Part shown: in pieces, positions 22,850 to 33,833 of the stretch
How positions within the stretch are numbered: the stretch's first letter is position 1
How the letters are laid out: the number at the start of each line of letters is the position of its first letter
Assembly (NCBI GenBank): GCA_948567375.1
Contig: OX419760.1
Location: 12,090,001 to 12,154,000 of the forward strand
Reading direction: 5' to 3'
Length of the DNA stretch: 64,000 bases
DNA from: Lunularia cruciata
Taxonomy: Eukaryota; Streptophyta; Marchantiopsida; Lunulariales; Lunulariaceae
Position numbers and translations under genes: made by a program
Notes under the pieces: model-generated
What the model was told of the DNA's origin: nothing
What the model saw: the letters and a program-made list of their open reading frames with translations, nothing else
Databases searched by the model: none

Positions 22850-23460
22850 TGCAAACATAATCCATCACTAAGACATCATCATGAATGTCTCACTAAACTG
22901 TACCAATATTTGCACTCTCTAGATCTATGACCTCAATAAATCCTCCTATATGCATTGAGAGAGATACCACCAAAGCCTCAAAAAATATACAAAAAAGGCA
23001 AATGCATGCCAACTTGGCACCATCTCCTCATTTGTCTCACCATGCCAACGTGCTCCGACCTTATCCTACTGATTGGGACATGGGTTTCTACTCAACCCAT
23101 CTACATCACGGTTCATCACTCCAAATCTATGAAGAACCGTGAAATCATACTCTTGTAAAATCAGAGCCCATCATGCAAGCTTTGTTGAAAGCTTGTTGGA
23201 CTCCATCAACCACTTTAATGGCTAATGATCAATGATGAGAGTGAAAGGATTACCAAATAGATAACATCAAAAATGTGCTATTATCTAAACTATTGCCAAG
23301 CACTCTCCCTCATATGAACTATACTTTTCCTCCACTGAATTATGGGAGCGACTAGCATTGGCCAACACTAACTCATTCTCCTCATCATCATGTTGAGTGA
23401 GCATTGCTCTAATCCCCAACATACTCCAATCAGTGTGAACCTGAAATGGTCATCCTCTGA
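22850..23460 (-). pseudogene. Element D RNase H region
   Basis: The minus strand carries LILQEYDFTVLHRFG followed by VDGLSRNP, the usual end of the Ty3/gypsy RNase H/connection region. Upstream text fits the N-terminal RNase H strands but is full of stops. Confidence 0.6.
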
Positions 23461-24420
23461 TTGGTATCCTCAAAATAGAAGCAGATGTCAACCTCTCCTT
23501 GAGCTCTACAAAATCTCTCTCCTACTCATCTCCCCAACACCACTCTTGTGTAAGCTTGGTCATCCTCGTCAAGGCCTTGGCAATGGCACTAAATCCTCTA
23601 ACATAGCGGCAATAGAAGTTCACCAACCCAAGGAATGCTCGCACTCTACTCACATCTGTAGGTCAAGGAATATGTGCAATAGCCTCCACCTTGGTCTGCT
23701 GAACACCAAGTCCTCCCAGGTAGATACTTTGACCCAAATACTCAACCTGCTCATGGAAGAACCTACACTTCCTAAGATGTAATTTGAGTCTATGAGATCT
23801 CAACCTCTCAAACACCTCCAACAATTAACTCTCATGCTCCTCCACAATAGTGTTATAGACCAAAATGTCATCAATATAGCACCAAGCAAAATCCAATCTA
23901 GCTAGGATCCTATCCATGACCCTTTGGAACTCAGCATGAGCATTCTTTAACCCAAATGGTAAGACCTTCCACTAATATAATACATCCTTGCCGTGAGGAT
24001 CAATAGCCCAAAATGTTGTCTTGGACTTATCCTCCTCCCTGATTGGCAATTGATGATATCTTGCTCAAAGATTCAAAGTACTAATGACCTTTGCATGCCC
24101 AATTACATCAAAGATCTCCTCCGGTGTAGGCATGGGATACCGATCAGCCCTAGTTTGTCGGTTGATAGGATAATAATCTCCACACATTTGCCTATTTGTG
24201 CAGTTGCCATGCATATCCTTCTAGGCTGGCATCATTGTTGTTGATGCATACTCTCCATGTGAAATCTCCACCAAACCAACCTCAAAAAGGTCACTACTCT
24301 GGCTTTAAATCAATATCCTTTCCATATCACTATATCAATAAGGACATCAAGAAATTGGTTTATCGCTAGTTAGCTCAATCTATATACTAGGTCTCTTCAT
24401 AGCAACCAAATCCTTCATAC
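23460..24420 (-). pseudogene. Element D reverse transcriptase
   Basis: Landmarks on the minus strand: C-x-DYxPINRQT, RYPMPTPEEIFDVIGHAKVI, LPIREEDKSKTTFWAIDPHG, VLPFGLKNAHAEFQRVMDRI and WCYIDDILVYN with the YIDD box at 23867-23878. Downstream, LKLHLRKCRFF and GLGVQQTKVEAIAHIP mark the thumb. The catalytic Asp pair is intact. In-frame stops interrupt the fingers and the thumb. Confidence 0.85.
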
Positions 24421-24849
24421 TGAAGGCAAAACAATTAGTGTAGCTCTTCAAGAACCTCCAAACCCTCTGTCTTTCCTCTCCTATAAGCTTGGGTCCAAGA
24501 TCTGGCTCCCAAGTATCCTCTGTAACTATAGTAGGAGTGGAAGACGTACTGACTAGTTGCTATACTAGGCCCTTGGGAGCAATAGTGTCATGCTCCCAAT
24601 TACTAGAAGTCCCAACCTCTATGTGAAAAACTCCCTCTGATCTGGCTACAAGCTCCATACGTCCTCTAGTTCATCCCAAGTAGACCAAGGGTGTAATCCA
24701 AGTAGACCATGCTCACTTGGATGGACTCCAAGTAGACCACTCTCCCTAGTAGCCATTGGTTGCATCCCAAGAAACCCTGTCCACTTGGCCCATCACTCCC
24801 AACATGTGTTGAATTGTCTCGATAGGCATAAGCTTCACAAGTGTCCAAG

Positions 24850-26130
24850 TGGTGATGCTTATCAAGCAGATCCTATGTTGCTCTGCCAAGCCAAGGCTCA
24901 CAATCCAAGACAAATAGTTCAAGTCTATAGCCTGACCTAACACTTGATGCCTAGATGCCTCTCACACTATTGGAATAGTGGTAATACTGGAGCAAAAACC
25001 CATCGCCCGCTCTTTCTCATTAGTGTTGGGCTCCACCAACTGCTATAATTGTGAGTCCCAAACCAATCCAAGACCTCCTTCTCAAAAAGCATGAGAAGCT
25101 AGGAAACTCATAAGTGTGGGAAAAGCGGCTCTAGGCATCTAACTAGGTTCACCATACCACAGGTGACCTATCAGCCACTACCACTATTTGAGACTGACAC
25201 CCAACATCCAAGATGTCATCAAAAGGATGTGGTCTAGTCATTGAATCCCATCGTATGCACCCTATAGAACCTCTCTGGGTAAGAGGTTTAGGTTCATCCA
25301 CCAAAGACAAAGACAATGAGCCCATGATCTCACTCTAGTGGCATCTAACAATACAGCAAGTCCCATCCAAGAATGGACTTGATGTGTACTCGCCACCACT
25401 TTGGTGCAAGAATCACCCATCAAAGGAATGTTCTCCAAAAGGTAAGCTAGAGAAACAGATTGATGGACCAGAGATGTCATAGTATCCGTAATATCTCCCA
25501 AAACACACCAAAATAGAGATCCTGAAGACCCAAACCTTGGCCAACATGTGTATGCCCCTGACATGGCCATCCAAAAATCACCAAGTGAACAAGCCCATAT
25601 CTCTCTAGATCATGCGCCCACAGTAAGGAAATATTTGCTGGTAGGGTCTTTTGGTAACCCTTGACTGTTGATATTAGTAATAACTCAAGATATGGGTAGG
25701 CCAAGTGTGCCACATGATGTAGAGAAACTTGCCTAGCAATCTCATCTCTCTCCACATACAAGTACCTTTATACTTGTATACCCGCCTGTAGTACCGTAGC
25801 TAGTTTGGTGCTAATCCTACCAAACAACTCTAATAGACATACTCCCTCTATTGGATACTGCCAAGAAATGAGTGTGGTATCTAGAGGTGTCAAGGTAATC
25901 AACTTCAGAGGCTCATCCTCACACTTATCTCCTAGTGATACAAAGGCTCCACTCCAAGCTTGCTGCACCAACCAATCTGCATGTTGCTGCAATGCCTCCT
26001 CCAAACTCCACAAATGGAACATCCAAGGTGGATAGAAAAATTCCACTTGTACTCCAAATCCAAGTGATCTCCTCTGGTACTAGCGTATCTTTTGCATGGG
26101 CATTCCACTCCAATAAGTCACTAGGCTAAG
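24850..26130 (-). pseudogene. Element D DNA (cytosine-5) methyltransferase domain, decayed
   Basis: The domain sits between protease and RT. Motifs in order on the minus strand: motif I CLLELFGRISTKLA (SAM-binding loop, near 25830); motif II YVERDEIAR after a TAA; motif IV HLVIFGWPCQGHTHVG with the catalytic Cys codon at 25561-25563; motif VI AYLLENIPLMGD with ENI at 25428-25436; a motif VIII-like RVRSWAHCLCLWW, where two Arg are Cys; a target-recognition-like stretch; and motifs IX/X EPNTNEKERAMGF and QVLGQAIDLNYL. The enzyme family transfers methyl from SAM to cytosine C5. The domain is about 330-400 residues, full length for a stand-alone catalytic core. Lesions: stop in 25762-25767, a frameshift near 25450, several stops downstream. 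Host origin versus long-term retroelement gene cannot be told here. Confidence 0.85.
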
Positions 26131-26165
26131 TAACAACACCACTAAAAGTTGAAACTGATGTTGCG

Positions 26166-26750
26166 TGGTCCCGAACTATAACACCCATTTGTGCATGTGT
26201 GTGGTATGGTGATATTTAGCTTAGTATAACAAGTACTTGAGAGATATTATTTATATAGATAAAGGATGGTTGTACATTAGTCATGATTTGCTAAAGTTAG
26301 TCATAGCTAAGATAGAAGGGACCTTACTTTAGAGGAAGTGGAAAAGATAAGCACCACTATTTTGGATTCTAGTGTGTTGACTTGGTATTATTCCTAAGTG
26401 TTTGGCTATGAGGAAAGAGTTGAGAACTCTTGGGCCCCGCAAGCCTTTTTGTTTTGGATTCTTCTATAATCCAAGGATATCCCATGTGAAGGAATCCTTG
26501 ACTTAGTAGTTGGGTCAAGATAAGATCACATGCTAAGTGGGATATGCTCATATGGATGAATATTCCTTTATAATTTTTGACTTTACTTGACATTTAGCCT
26601 AGTTACTTGAGTTACTATGGTAAAAAGTAACTTTGGTGTGTAACTATTGCACAAGCATATAAACTAGGGGTGAGGGGGTACTCATCATCCTTTCATTTGC
26701 AACTATCTCTATCTCATTGAGTTCTCTAGCGAGCAATGTCTTGAGTCTTG
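26166..26750 (+). mobile_element. Probable solo LTR inside element D
   Basis: Protein similarity of element D breaks off near 26750 on one side and resumes near 26165 on the other. The segment starts TATAACACCC, close to the TGTAACACCC start of many plant LTRs, and has CATATAAACTAGGGG near 26658, a TATA-like core promoter. A GTTA near 26757 may be the decayed end. I could not find a clean target duplication, so borders are approximate. Confidence 0.35.
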
Positions 26751-26859
26751 GAATGTTAGCCTTAGAGGAGTATGATGGAGTTGGAATTCTTTGCCTTCTT
26801 AGTCCATGGTACGCTGCCATAATAGCTATTAGAGGTTCATCCTAAGTGAGAGACAAGCC

Positions 26860-27270
26860 GGCTCACAGGACTATAGTGAGCCAAGACTACCACTACTGAA
26901 GCATACTGGTAGGCAACATACTCATCCCTCACCAAACTGCCAACCTAGTCTATAGGAGGTTGTCTCCTCCCAATAGTCAATTATAACCCATGGGGTATAG
27001 CATTGCTCCATCGATTAGCACATCATATGACTCAACTATGGCCGCAATAGCCTTAGCTCTCACCACCGAGCTATCAATTGGATGACCAGGCTGAACCTAG
27101 ACAATAAGCTCCCCACGTGTAATGTACTATGTCAAACCACCACCTAGAGATGTTTGGATTTGAAATGGACACCTCTCCACATCGATCATCCATAACCCTA
27201 GACTGACAACTATAGCCTTCTCCAACGTAAAGGGCTATGCACCAAAGTCTCATAAGACTCTCTATGGTGT
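26860..27270 (-). pseudogene. Element D aspartic protease region
   Basis: The active-site strand reads D-F-G-A (codons at 27238-27249), where D-S-G-A is expected. It is followed by LEKAIVVSLGL, CPFQIQTSLGGGLT, VVRAKAIAAIVESYDVLIDG and AMLYPMG, then DYWEETTSYRLGWQ. The spacing fits a retroelement protease with a long tail. Stops at several positions. Confidence 0.65.
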
Positions 27271-28029
27271 ATAGACCTTCCTTGAAGGTCCTACCAAATG
27301 AAAAATCCCCCTCTGGTTATCTAATATGACAACACCAGGTGTGAACTGTGCTCTCTCAAAGGCCGGTCTAGTTGGTAACTCCTCAAATATAACCGCTATT
27401 GCCTACCATAAACCATTGGTTGCTAAGCGGATCCCATGCTCCTCAACCAAATCAACTCCACTACCAACCAGCTCTGCTCTAGAAGAAGGAACCACATCAT
27501 CCCTACTCTCACAAAGCATGGAAGCCAATTTGAATATTAGGGCTGGGTCAACTCCCAATGTACACATGTCACTGGCTGAAAATAAAACATAGTGCACAAT
27601 CAGCTAAGCCGCCTCCAACATCATTCTAGACTCAATTGTGTAGTAGTAGGTGGTTGACTAGCAGGTAGTCTATCATGCACCATATCACCACCTACTACAC
27701 TTGCACTAGGATGTCTAGGAGCTATGGATGACATCTGTAGTGCCTCAAAGAGCATGAAAGATTGGGGAAGTTTGACCTATCTCCCAACCTCTCCTCTTTG
27801 TGGATCCAACTCCACTGATGCTCCTCTAGGCTCTAGAGCACGTATTGCACTCCTAATCATTGCTATAGATGCATCCACCGATGCTACTCCGCACATGAAG
27901 TCCAAAGCATCTCTATCACCAACATATGAGGTGGAAGCCTCAGCATCCAACTCTGATCTCCCCTAAGCAATGGCCAAACTAGCCAATCTCTGCTCCAACT
28001 TCTTAATCCGAGTAGCCATAGTTGTATCA

Positions 28030-29403
28030 AAAGTAAGGGTAGGTATTGCACCCCTACTAGGTGTAGATCTTCTACCACCTTGTCCTCCATGAACTGGAGC
28101 TCCTCTACCACCTACCATAGCAGCCCTACCACTCCATAACTTTGGGTGTAGGTCAAAGCACCGGTCATTAGGGTAACCAAATCTATGGCAATGCTCACAC
28201 TGCCTCTATGTTGGCTATGATGCACCAGAGGTATTATGTCCACTGCCCCGAGGGCACTCTCCCTTTTGATGAGATCCACCACAAGTCTAACAAGCAACAC
28301 CACTACTCATTGGCTACTATTGACCCAAAAGTGAAGGTACTAACTATAGTAGGCCCTTCACTTGCTCCATAGGACCTAGGCTGTCTACCCTATCCTCAAA
28401 AACCAATTGGACATGATGCACTCTTCTGCACTCTAGAAGAAGCCATGGATGAGGTCTCCCTACCAAATCCAGATGTCACCACTCTCTCCTCCACTATGTT
28501 GAGCTCAATACACTTAAAAAACCAAAGATCATTGCCAAAGTGCATGAAGTAGCCTATAACAACTAGCATCATGAACTCTACATCATAACTCTTTATCTAG
28601 TATCCCATACCAAAACTAGACTGCCTGGGCCTTAGTAACTCCCTGAGTGAAACTGATCAGCCGTCTCATACAAGTGTATGTCTCACATAGGCTCTCTCTA
28701 GCCTTCCGTTGGAACTCTTACAAGCTCTTCAACTTGTCAGTCCGCACTCTTTGGTAGTTCTGCCTCAAACACTAGAAGAATTCCAGCATGGGATTAAACC
28801 TCAATACCACACCACCTCTTGTAGTGGTACCTCCACTTGTAGTAGCACTATCTCCAGCTAGTGCACCTCCACTAGCTCCACCAACGCTACTCAAGCTAGA
28901 ACTTGTGGGTACTACCGATCTACTCCTTGCAACCAAGCTTGAAGTGATAGAGATATAGTTTGGAGACCAATATTGTCTCCATAACTCAATCTCCTCCAAG
29001 TGAGCTCTCTTGAACTCATGGTAATCATCTATCGCATCCTCCAAATGCTAGAACAGCCCCTTCCATGCCATGAAGGGTGTGAACAAAGTTGGATTCTGCA
29101 TCTGTTGCAGATCACACCAACTATCAAACTCCTAGATGAAGTCATCCAACTCAATGGTACCCAATATACTAGAGTAATGCCTAGGGCCTTTGGAGGCCCC
29201 ATACATCTTGTCCATGTCCCACAACAATGGTGCATACACCCCAAGTGCACTCTCAACTAAATCAGCTCTTGTGTCAAACTCCAACTCATAGTAAATCTCT
29301 TCCCTCATAGAGACTTGAGATATAGGTTGATACCGAGAGCCACTCTGAGTAAACCCACTATGTATTGTAGGTCTATTTCCTCTAGAATCCCCAAAGAACT
29401 CCA
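28030..29403 (-). pseudogene. Element D gag with two zinc knuckles
   Basis: A likely start is ATG at 29403 (MEFFGDSRGNRP). The Gag core runs through FNPMLEFF, YQRVRTDKL and EFQRKARESLCE. Two CCHC arrays follow: C-x-TCGGSHQKGEC at 28254-28292, with the x a TAG, and CEHCHRFGYPNDRC at 28158-28199, where the His ligand is Tyr. A Gly-rich linker (GGRGAPVHGGQGGRRS) and a long region to about 27270 lead to the protease. Having two knuckles separates it from the chromoviruses, which have one. Confidence 0.7.
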
Positions 29404-30328
29404 TTGTGATAAAGTAACCGCCAACCACAAACCGCAAGTACCTACCAAGTGCCAACACTACCAACCAACCACCATCAAGTGCTAACCCTAAAGGAACACT
29501 ACACACTAATGTAACTCTAATTGAGAGAACAACACTAGTGGAAAGGGCAACCTGTGACCTGCCATAATAACACACACTCTCATTGTCTACATGTCATCAC
29601 TTCCTACCTCATTGGAGAGAAACATAGATAGTCTGACTGGTTGTCACTCCAGCCTCACTATTAAGAGCACACCATAGCACCAACGTTCTAAATTTGGGGC
29701 ATCTCACACAAACATAGTGCACAAACAAGAAGTAGAGAATGGAGGGAGTCCAATCACAAGAAATCTAAGCAAAAACCCTCCATCTCATAAAATAACATTG
29801 GATTGCCCCTGTCACCATTTAGCATTTGACATAATCAAAGCACTTATCTACTTCCTACGCTATAAGGATCACCAAGAAAGGGATCTTCTTGCCAAAATCT
29901 GTTCTTTTTGCCAAAATCTGACATAAACCCTTCATAAAATCTGATGTAAATCTCACGTAAAATCTAACATAAATCCCTAAATTTGGCTGACCTCTAAATC
30001 CTCAGCTAACTCTTCACTTGAGCCAAATTAGAAAAATGGGTTTCGTCCAATCTCTAATTCACGAGGATCTGCTCCTAACTCCACCTTCAATTTCACTTTC
30101 TAAGCTCAACTTGTAATAAATTGGTCTTGCTTTCACCTCTTGAGCTTAAAATCACAACTACCGCTTGAAAATTGCTTCTCTTTGGCTCCAAATATTGCCA
30201 ATGCTTCCTCACATAATTTCTCTCAAGGAAATCTGAACTACTCAATCAAGACACCACAATCCACCGAGCTTAGAGATACCACCAACACTCGCAGTTCTTG
30301 CACCCAATTTCCCTCTAACTCACTTCTC
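29404..30328 (-). other. Element D 5' leader
   Basis: About 0.9 kb between the 5' LTR and gag has no coding frame. No clear tRNA primer site was found next to the LTR; the first bases after it read GAGAAGTGAG on the minus strand. The A/T-rich plus-strand frames here are shadows. Confidence 0.5.
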
Positions 30329-30778
30329 TGATGTAATCAGATCATTTATAACTTGAATCAACTCAAATCAGATTAGTATTTGATGTAATCCTCAACAACT
30401 TGCCAACAATAAGACACTGATTATAGTCAAGCCTCACCCACTCTAGCTAAAAGACCCCAGGTGATGCTCATCGGCTTTTTGTCCACTCTAGCCAAGAACT
30501 CAAAGGCTCAACATCAAAGAAGTGAGCTCTCTGGAGCTGCACTTCCAAGGTATACTCCTGATTTCAGCCTAGGTCTCATCCAAATGGTCCCATTGACGGC
30601 ACACCTGACGGTGTAGACATTGCAAGTGATAGTGGGTCCCACTATGAAGTCAATACCCTGAACATGAAATCTGACCGTCAAAAAGTAGTCTATGATTAAT
30701 TGCCAAAATGCCTCTAACTACTATCATTGGAACTCCAATGTTCAAGCAATCTAGATGCGACACTACAAATGGCATGAC
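30329..30778 (-). repeat. Element D 5' LTR
   Basis: It matches 14118-14563 in direct orientation, with many transitions. On the minus strand it starts GTCATGCC (TG if the shared A is counted) and ends TTACATCA. It abuts the ATCTT duplication at 30779-30783. Confidence 0.8.
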
Positions 30779-30783
30779 ATCTT

Positions 30784-32400
30784 AGGCATACCTTGGATGA
30801 AGTAATACAAACCTATGGTAAATTGGAGGAAGAAAGCATTGAGCACCCGCCAATAGATGATCATTGGGATTAAAGAAAAGGAACATAAGCAAAAATTATC
30901 TCTCTATGTTAAAGGAACAACAACTATCTATAAAACAAATAGATGTTTCATGGGTTTAGTAAGGAAGTCCAGAGTGCACAACTCGATGGACAAATTCATG
31001 AGAAATTGAAAGATGTGGTAAATGAGTTTCAAGATGTCTTCCCAAGATCTACCCTCAAGATTATCACCAAAAAGGAGAGTAGATCATAAAATTGAGATAC
31101 TTCCGAGGAAGACACCTCCTTGTAAGTTCCCATATTGTCTATCACCTTAGGAGTTGGAGGAGTGTAAGGCTCAAATTGAGGATATGCCACAAAGGGGGTT
31201 TATCCAACCCAACATATCACCGTACGTGACTCATGTCTTGTTTGTGAAGAAGAAGGACGATACAATATGCATGTGCATTGACTATTGGGGCCTCAATCAG
31301 CAAATAGTGAAGAAAAAATATCCTTTAACCTGCATGGAGGACATATTTGATCAACTCAATGGAGCAAGATACTTCATGAAATTGGACTTGTAGAGCGGTT
31401 ACAATCAAATTTGGATTGCAGAGGAAGATGTATACAAAACTGCCTTTCAAACTAGGTATGGCCATTTTGAGTACCTTGTGATGCCATTTGGCCTCACCAA
31501 TGCACATGCCACTTTCATAAGGCTGATGAATGACATATTTTGGCCATATTTGGATAATTTTGTTCTTGTTTTCCTAGATGGCATCTTAGTATATAGTAGG
31601 ACTATGACAGAACACAAATAGTATTTGTAAGAAGTCTTCCATATTCTAATATAAAATCACTTGTATGCCAAAATCTCAAAGTGTGAGTTTTGCAAGTCTG
31701 AAGTAGACTACTTGGGGTAAGAGTAAGTGTAGAGGATATCCAAGTTTTAACAAAAAAAGAAGATTTCATTCAAAAATGGAGTGCTTCAGAAGATCAGACT
31801 CAACTCAAGAGCTTCTTGGGGTTGATGGGGTTCTATCGGCAGTTTGTCAAGGACTTTTCCAAAGGTGGCATAGCCTTTAACATCACTACTTAGCAAGGGG
31901 AAGAAGTGGACATGGGGAACTGCACAAGAGTTAGCCTTTCAAGAATTGAAAGACACCTTGCTACATGCACCAATCTTGAAATGGTATGACCCAAAATGTC
32001 CAATCAAATTGGCTACCAATGCATCAAGCATAGCAATAGGGGCATTCTTACAACATGAGTTGCAAGATGGGTGGCATCCAATTGCATACTTCTCTTGACA
32101 GCTATTATCGACAAAACACAATTATCACACCATAGAGTGAGAAGAGATGGCCATTGTCCTTGCAACCAAGCATTGGAAGCACTATCTTGGCAAGAAAGCA
32201 TTTGTAGTGAGATAGACCATAAAGCTCTAATCTACCTTGAGACACAAAAAGATCTATCTCATCATCAGATTTGGTGGACAAAGTGGCAAAAATTATGCAC
32301 CATGACAATCACCTACGTGGAAGGCAAGAAGCAACTTGCAGATGCATTCACCAAAATGTGATGGCAAACAATTTGGTGGTAGAGATCAAGATGGACCTTG
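30784..32400 (+). pseudogene. Chromovirus-1 protease end, RT and RNase H
   Basis: Coding text resumes here after element [52 protein letters not shown] and [11 protein letters not shown], in which the second catalytic Asp is Gly (codon 31580-31582). RNase H: WHPIAYFS, EEMAIVLATKHWKHYLGKKA and an ending EGKKQLADAFTKM. In-frame stops are frequent, and the TGA before EEMAIV matches one in chromovirus-2. Confidence 0.85.
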
Positions 32401-32439
32401 AATTTTGACCAAAGATTCTAGTTGCTACAAAAACAGATC

Positions 32440-33820
32440 CCCAAATTGTAGGAGCTCAATCATCCAAAGGTATCACCAACAACCAAGGACTCACTTTTTG
32501 TGATAGTAAATTATGAATCCCAAATGCCCCAAAATTACGCACTACAATTTTAGCAGAATGTCATGATTTTTCCATAGCATGTCATGTTGGAGCGGACAAG
32601 ACCTTGGATGTTGTCCAGCACCATTATTATTGGCCCATGATGAGCAACGATGCAATGGAATATGTTTGGAGCTGCCTACTTTGTCAATAGAACAAAGCCT
32701 CTAATCAAGCTCTTGAAGGACTCCTGCAACCCTTCCCTATTCCTATGCAACATTGGGAACATGTGAGTATGGATCTAGTTTGTGAATTGCCCAAGATCAC
32801 CTCAAGGTTTGACTCCATTGTAGTATTTGTTGACCAACTTAGCAAAATGATTCATGTACGCCCTACCACCAAGGAGGTGATGGCTCCATAACTAGCTCAG
32901 TTGTACTTAGATGCAGTCTTCTCTCACCATGGCTTGTCTTGAGTGCTCATCACCAATAGAGGCACTCAATTTACTAGTTTGTTTTGGAAAACACTCTTTG
33001 TTGTCTTCAAAACCAAATTGGCCATGTCCACGGCTTACCATCCATAGACTGATGGCCAAATAGAGCGGGCTAATCGCATTATTGAAGATATGCTTCAAGG
33101 TAGGACACTTTACTTCCATTGGCGGAATTTTCCTACAACAACTCAATAAATGCCTCTGCCCAAGTCACACCATTCTTCCTCATGTATGGTGATCATCCTT
33201 TCATACCTTCAAGCTTGATGAAGATCCATTCAATGACTACCAAGGTTGATGCTATCAACTCTTTTGTTTTGAGGATCCAACAAGGCGTGGAGAATGCCAA
33301 AAATAGGTTGCGAATTGCCAAAAATTGGTAGAAGTAGTATGTCAATGCACACAATAGGCACATGGAGTTCCAAGTGGGAGATCAAGTTTGGCTATCAACA
33401 ACCAACCTCACAGTAGTTGGCCCTTGCAAGCTCAAACCTCACTTTATTAGGCCTTTTCTCATTTTTCATTGCATCGGTGTTGTGGCCTATCACCTCAAGC
33501 TACCACTACATATGAAGATCCATCTAGTGTTCCATGTCTCCCTCCTATGTAGATATGTGCCCTAAGCAGAACATTGTCCTTCCATACAAGACATTGGACC
33601 TTGTCCGACACTCATTGATGGCATGGAAGAATACAAAGTTAAACGCATTCTCCAAAAATGCATCCATGGGACTCGTCACCCACGTGTGGAATATCTCATA
33701 AAATGGAAAGGTGACCTCCTATATGAGGTGACATGGGAGCCAGCAGCCAACTTGACCCATGCACCAATTTTAGTAAAATCTTTTGAGCAATAGCTTTGTA
33801 ACGATGACGTTGCGTCTTAA
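32440..33820 (+). pseudogene. Chromovirus-1 integrase and chromodomain
   Basis: Integrase landmarks: HHYYWPMMSND, SCLLCQ, VSMDLVCELPK, LITNRGTQFTSLFWKTLF and TDGQIERANR. As in chromovirus-2 the second catalytic Asp is Asn (AAT at 32955-32957). The tail reads GDQVWLSTTNLTVVGP and HLVFHVSLLCRYVP, and the chromodomain YLIKWKGDLLYEVTWEP lies at about 33690-33745. About 60 bases are missing around 33095-33110 relative to copy 2. Confidence 0.85.
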
Positions 33821-33833
33821 AAGGATAGAGGTT

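Larger units (their letters stand above)
14012..30778 (-). mobile_element. Element D: Ty3/gypsy retrotransposon encoding a DNA methyltransferase and a PHD finger
   Basis: The element reads on the minus strand and is inserted in chromovirus-1. The 5-mer ATCTT occurs at 14007-14011 and 30779-30783. Its own ends share a direct repeat of about 445 bases (14118-14563 and about 30334-30778). Order on the minus strand is leader, Gag with two zinc knuckles, protease, C5 DNA methyltransferase, RT, RNase H, integrase, PHD finger. Chromovirus-2 (14947-21552) and probably a solo LTR (about 26166-26750) sit inside it. Without them it would be roughly 9.5-10 kb. Every domain has stops or frameshifts, many of them readable as C-to-T decay of CGA or CAG codons. 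LTR similarity is about 88-90% by eye. This is a different family from the chromoviruses: there is no chromodomain and the integrase and LTRs are unrelated. Confidence 0.85.

Noticed and set aside
22222..24244. Plus-strand frames between 22.2 and 24.2 kb
   Set aside because: They are antisense shadows of element D's integrase and RT, whose catalytic motifs read on the minus strand.
25268..25570. Treating the methyltransferase as an inserted host gene or pseudogene rather than part of the element
   Set aside because: It has no introns, shares strand with Gag and Pol, and sits between protease and RT with no target duplication or element borders around it. Independent copies would settle it.
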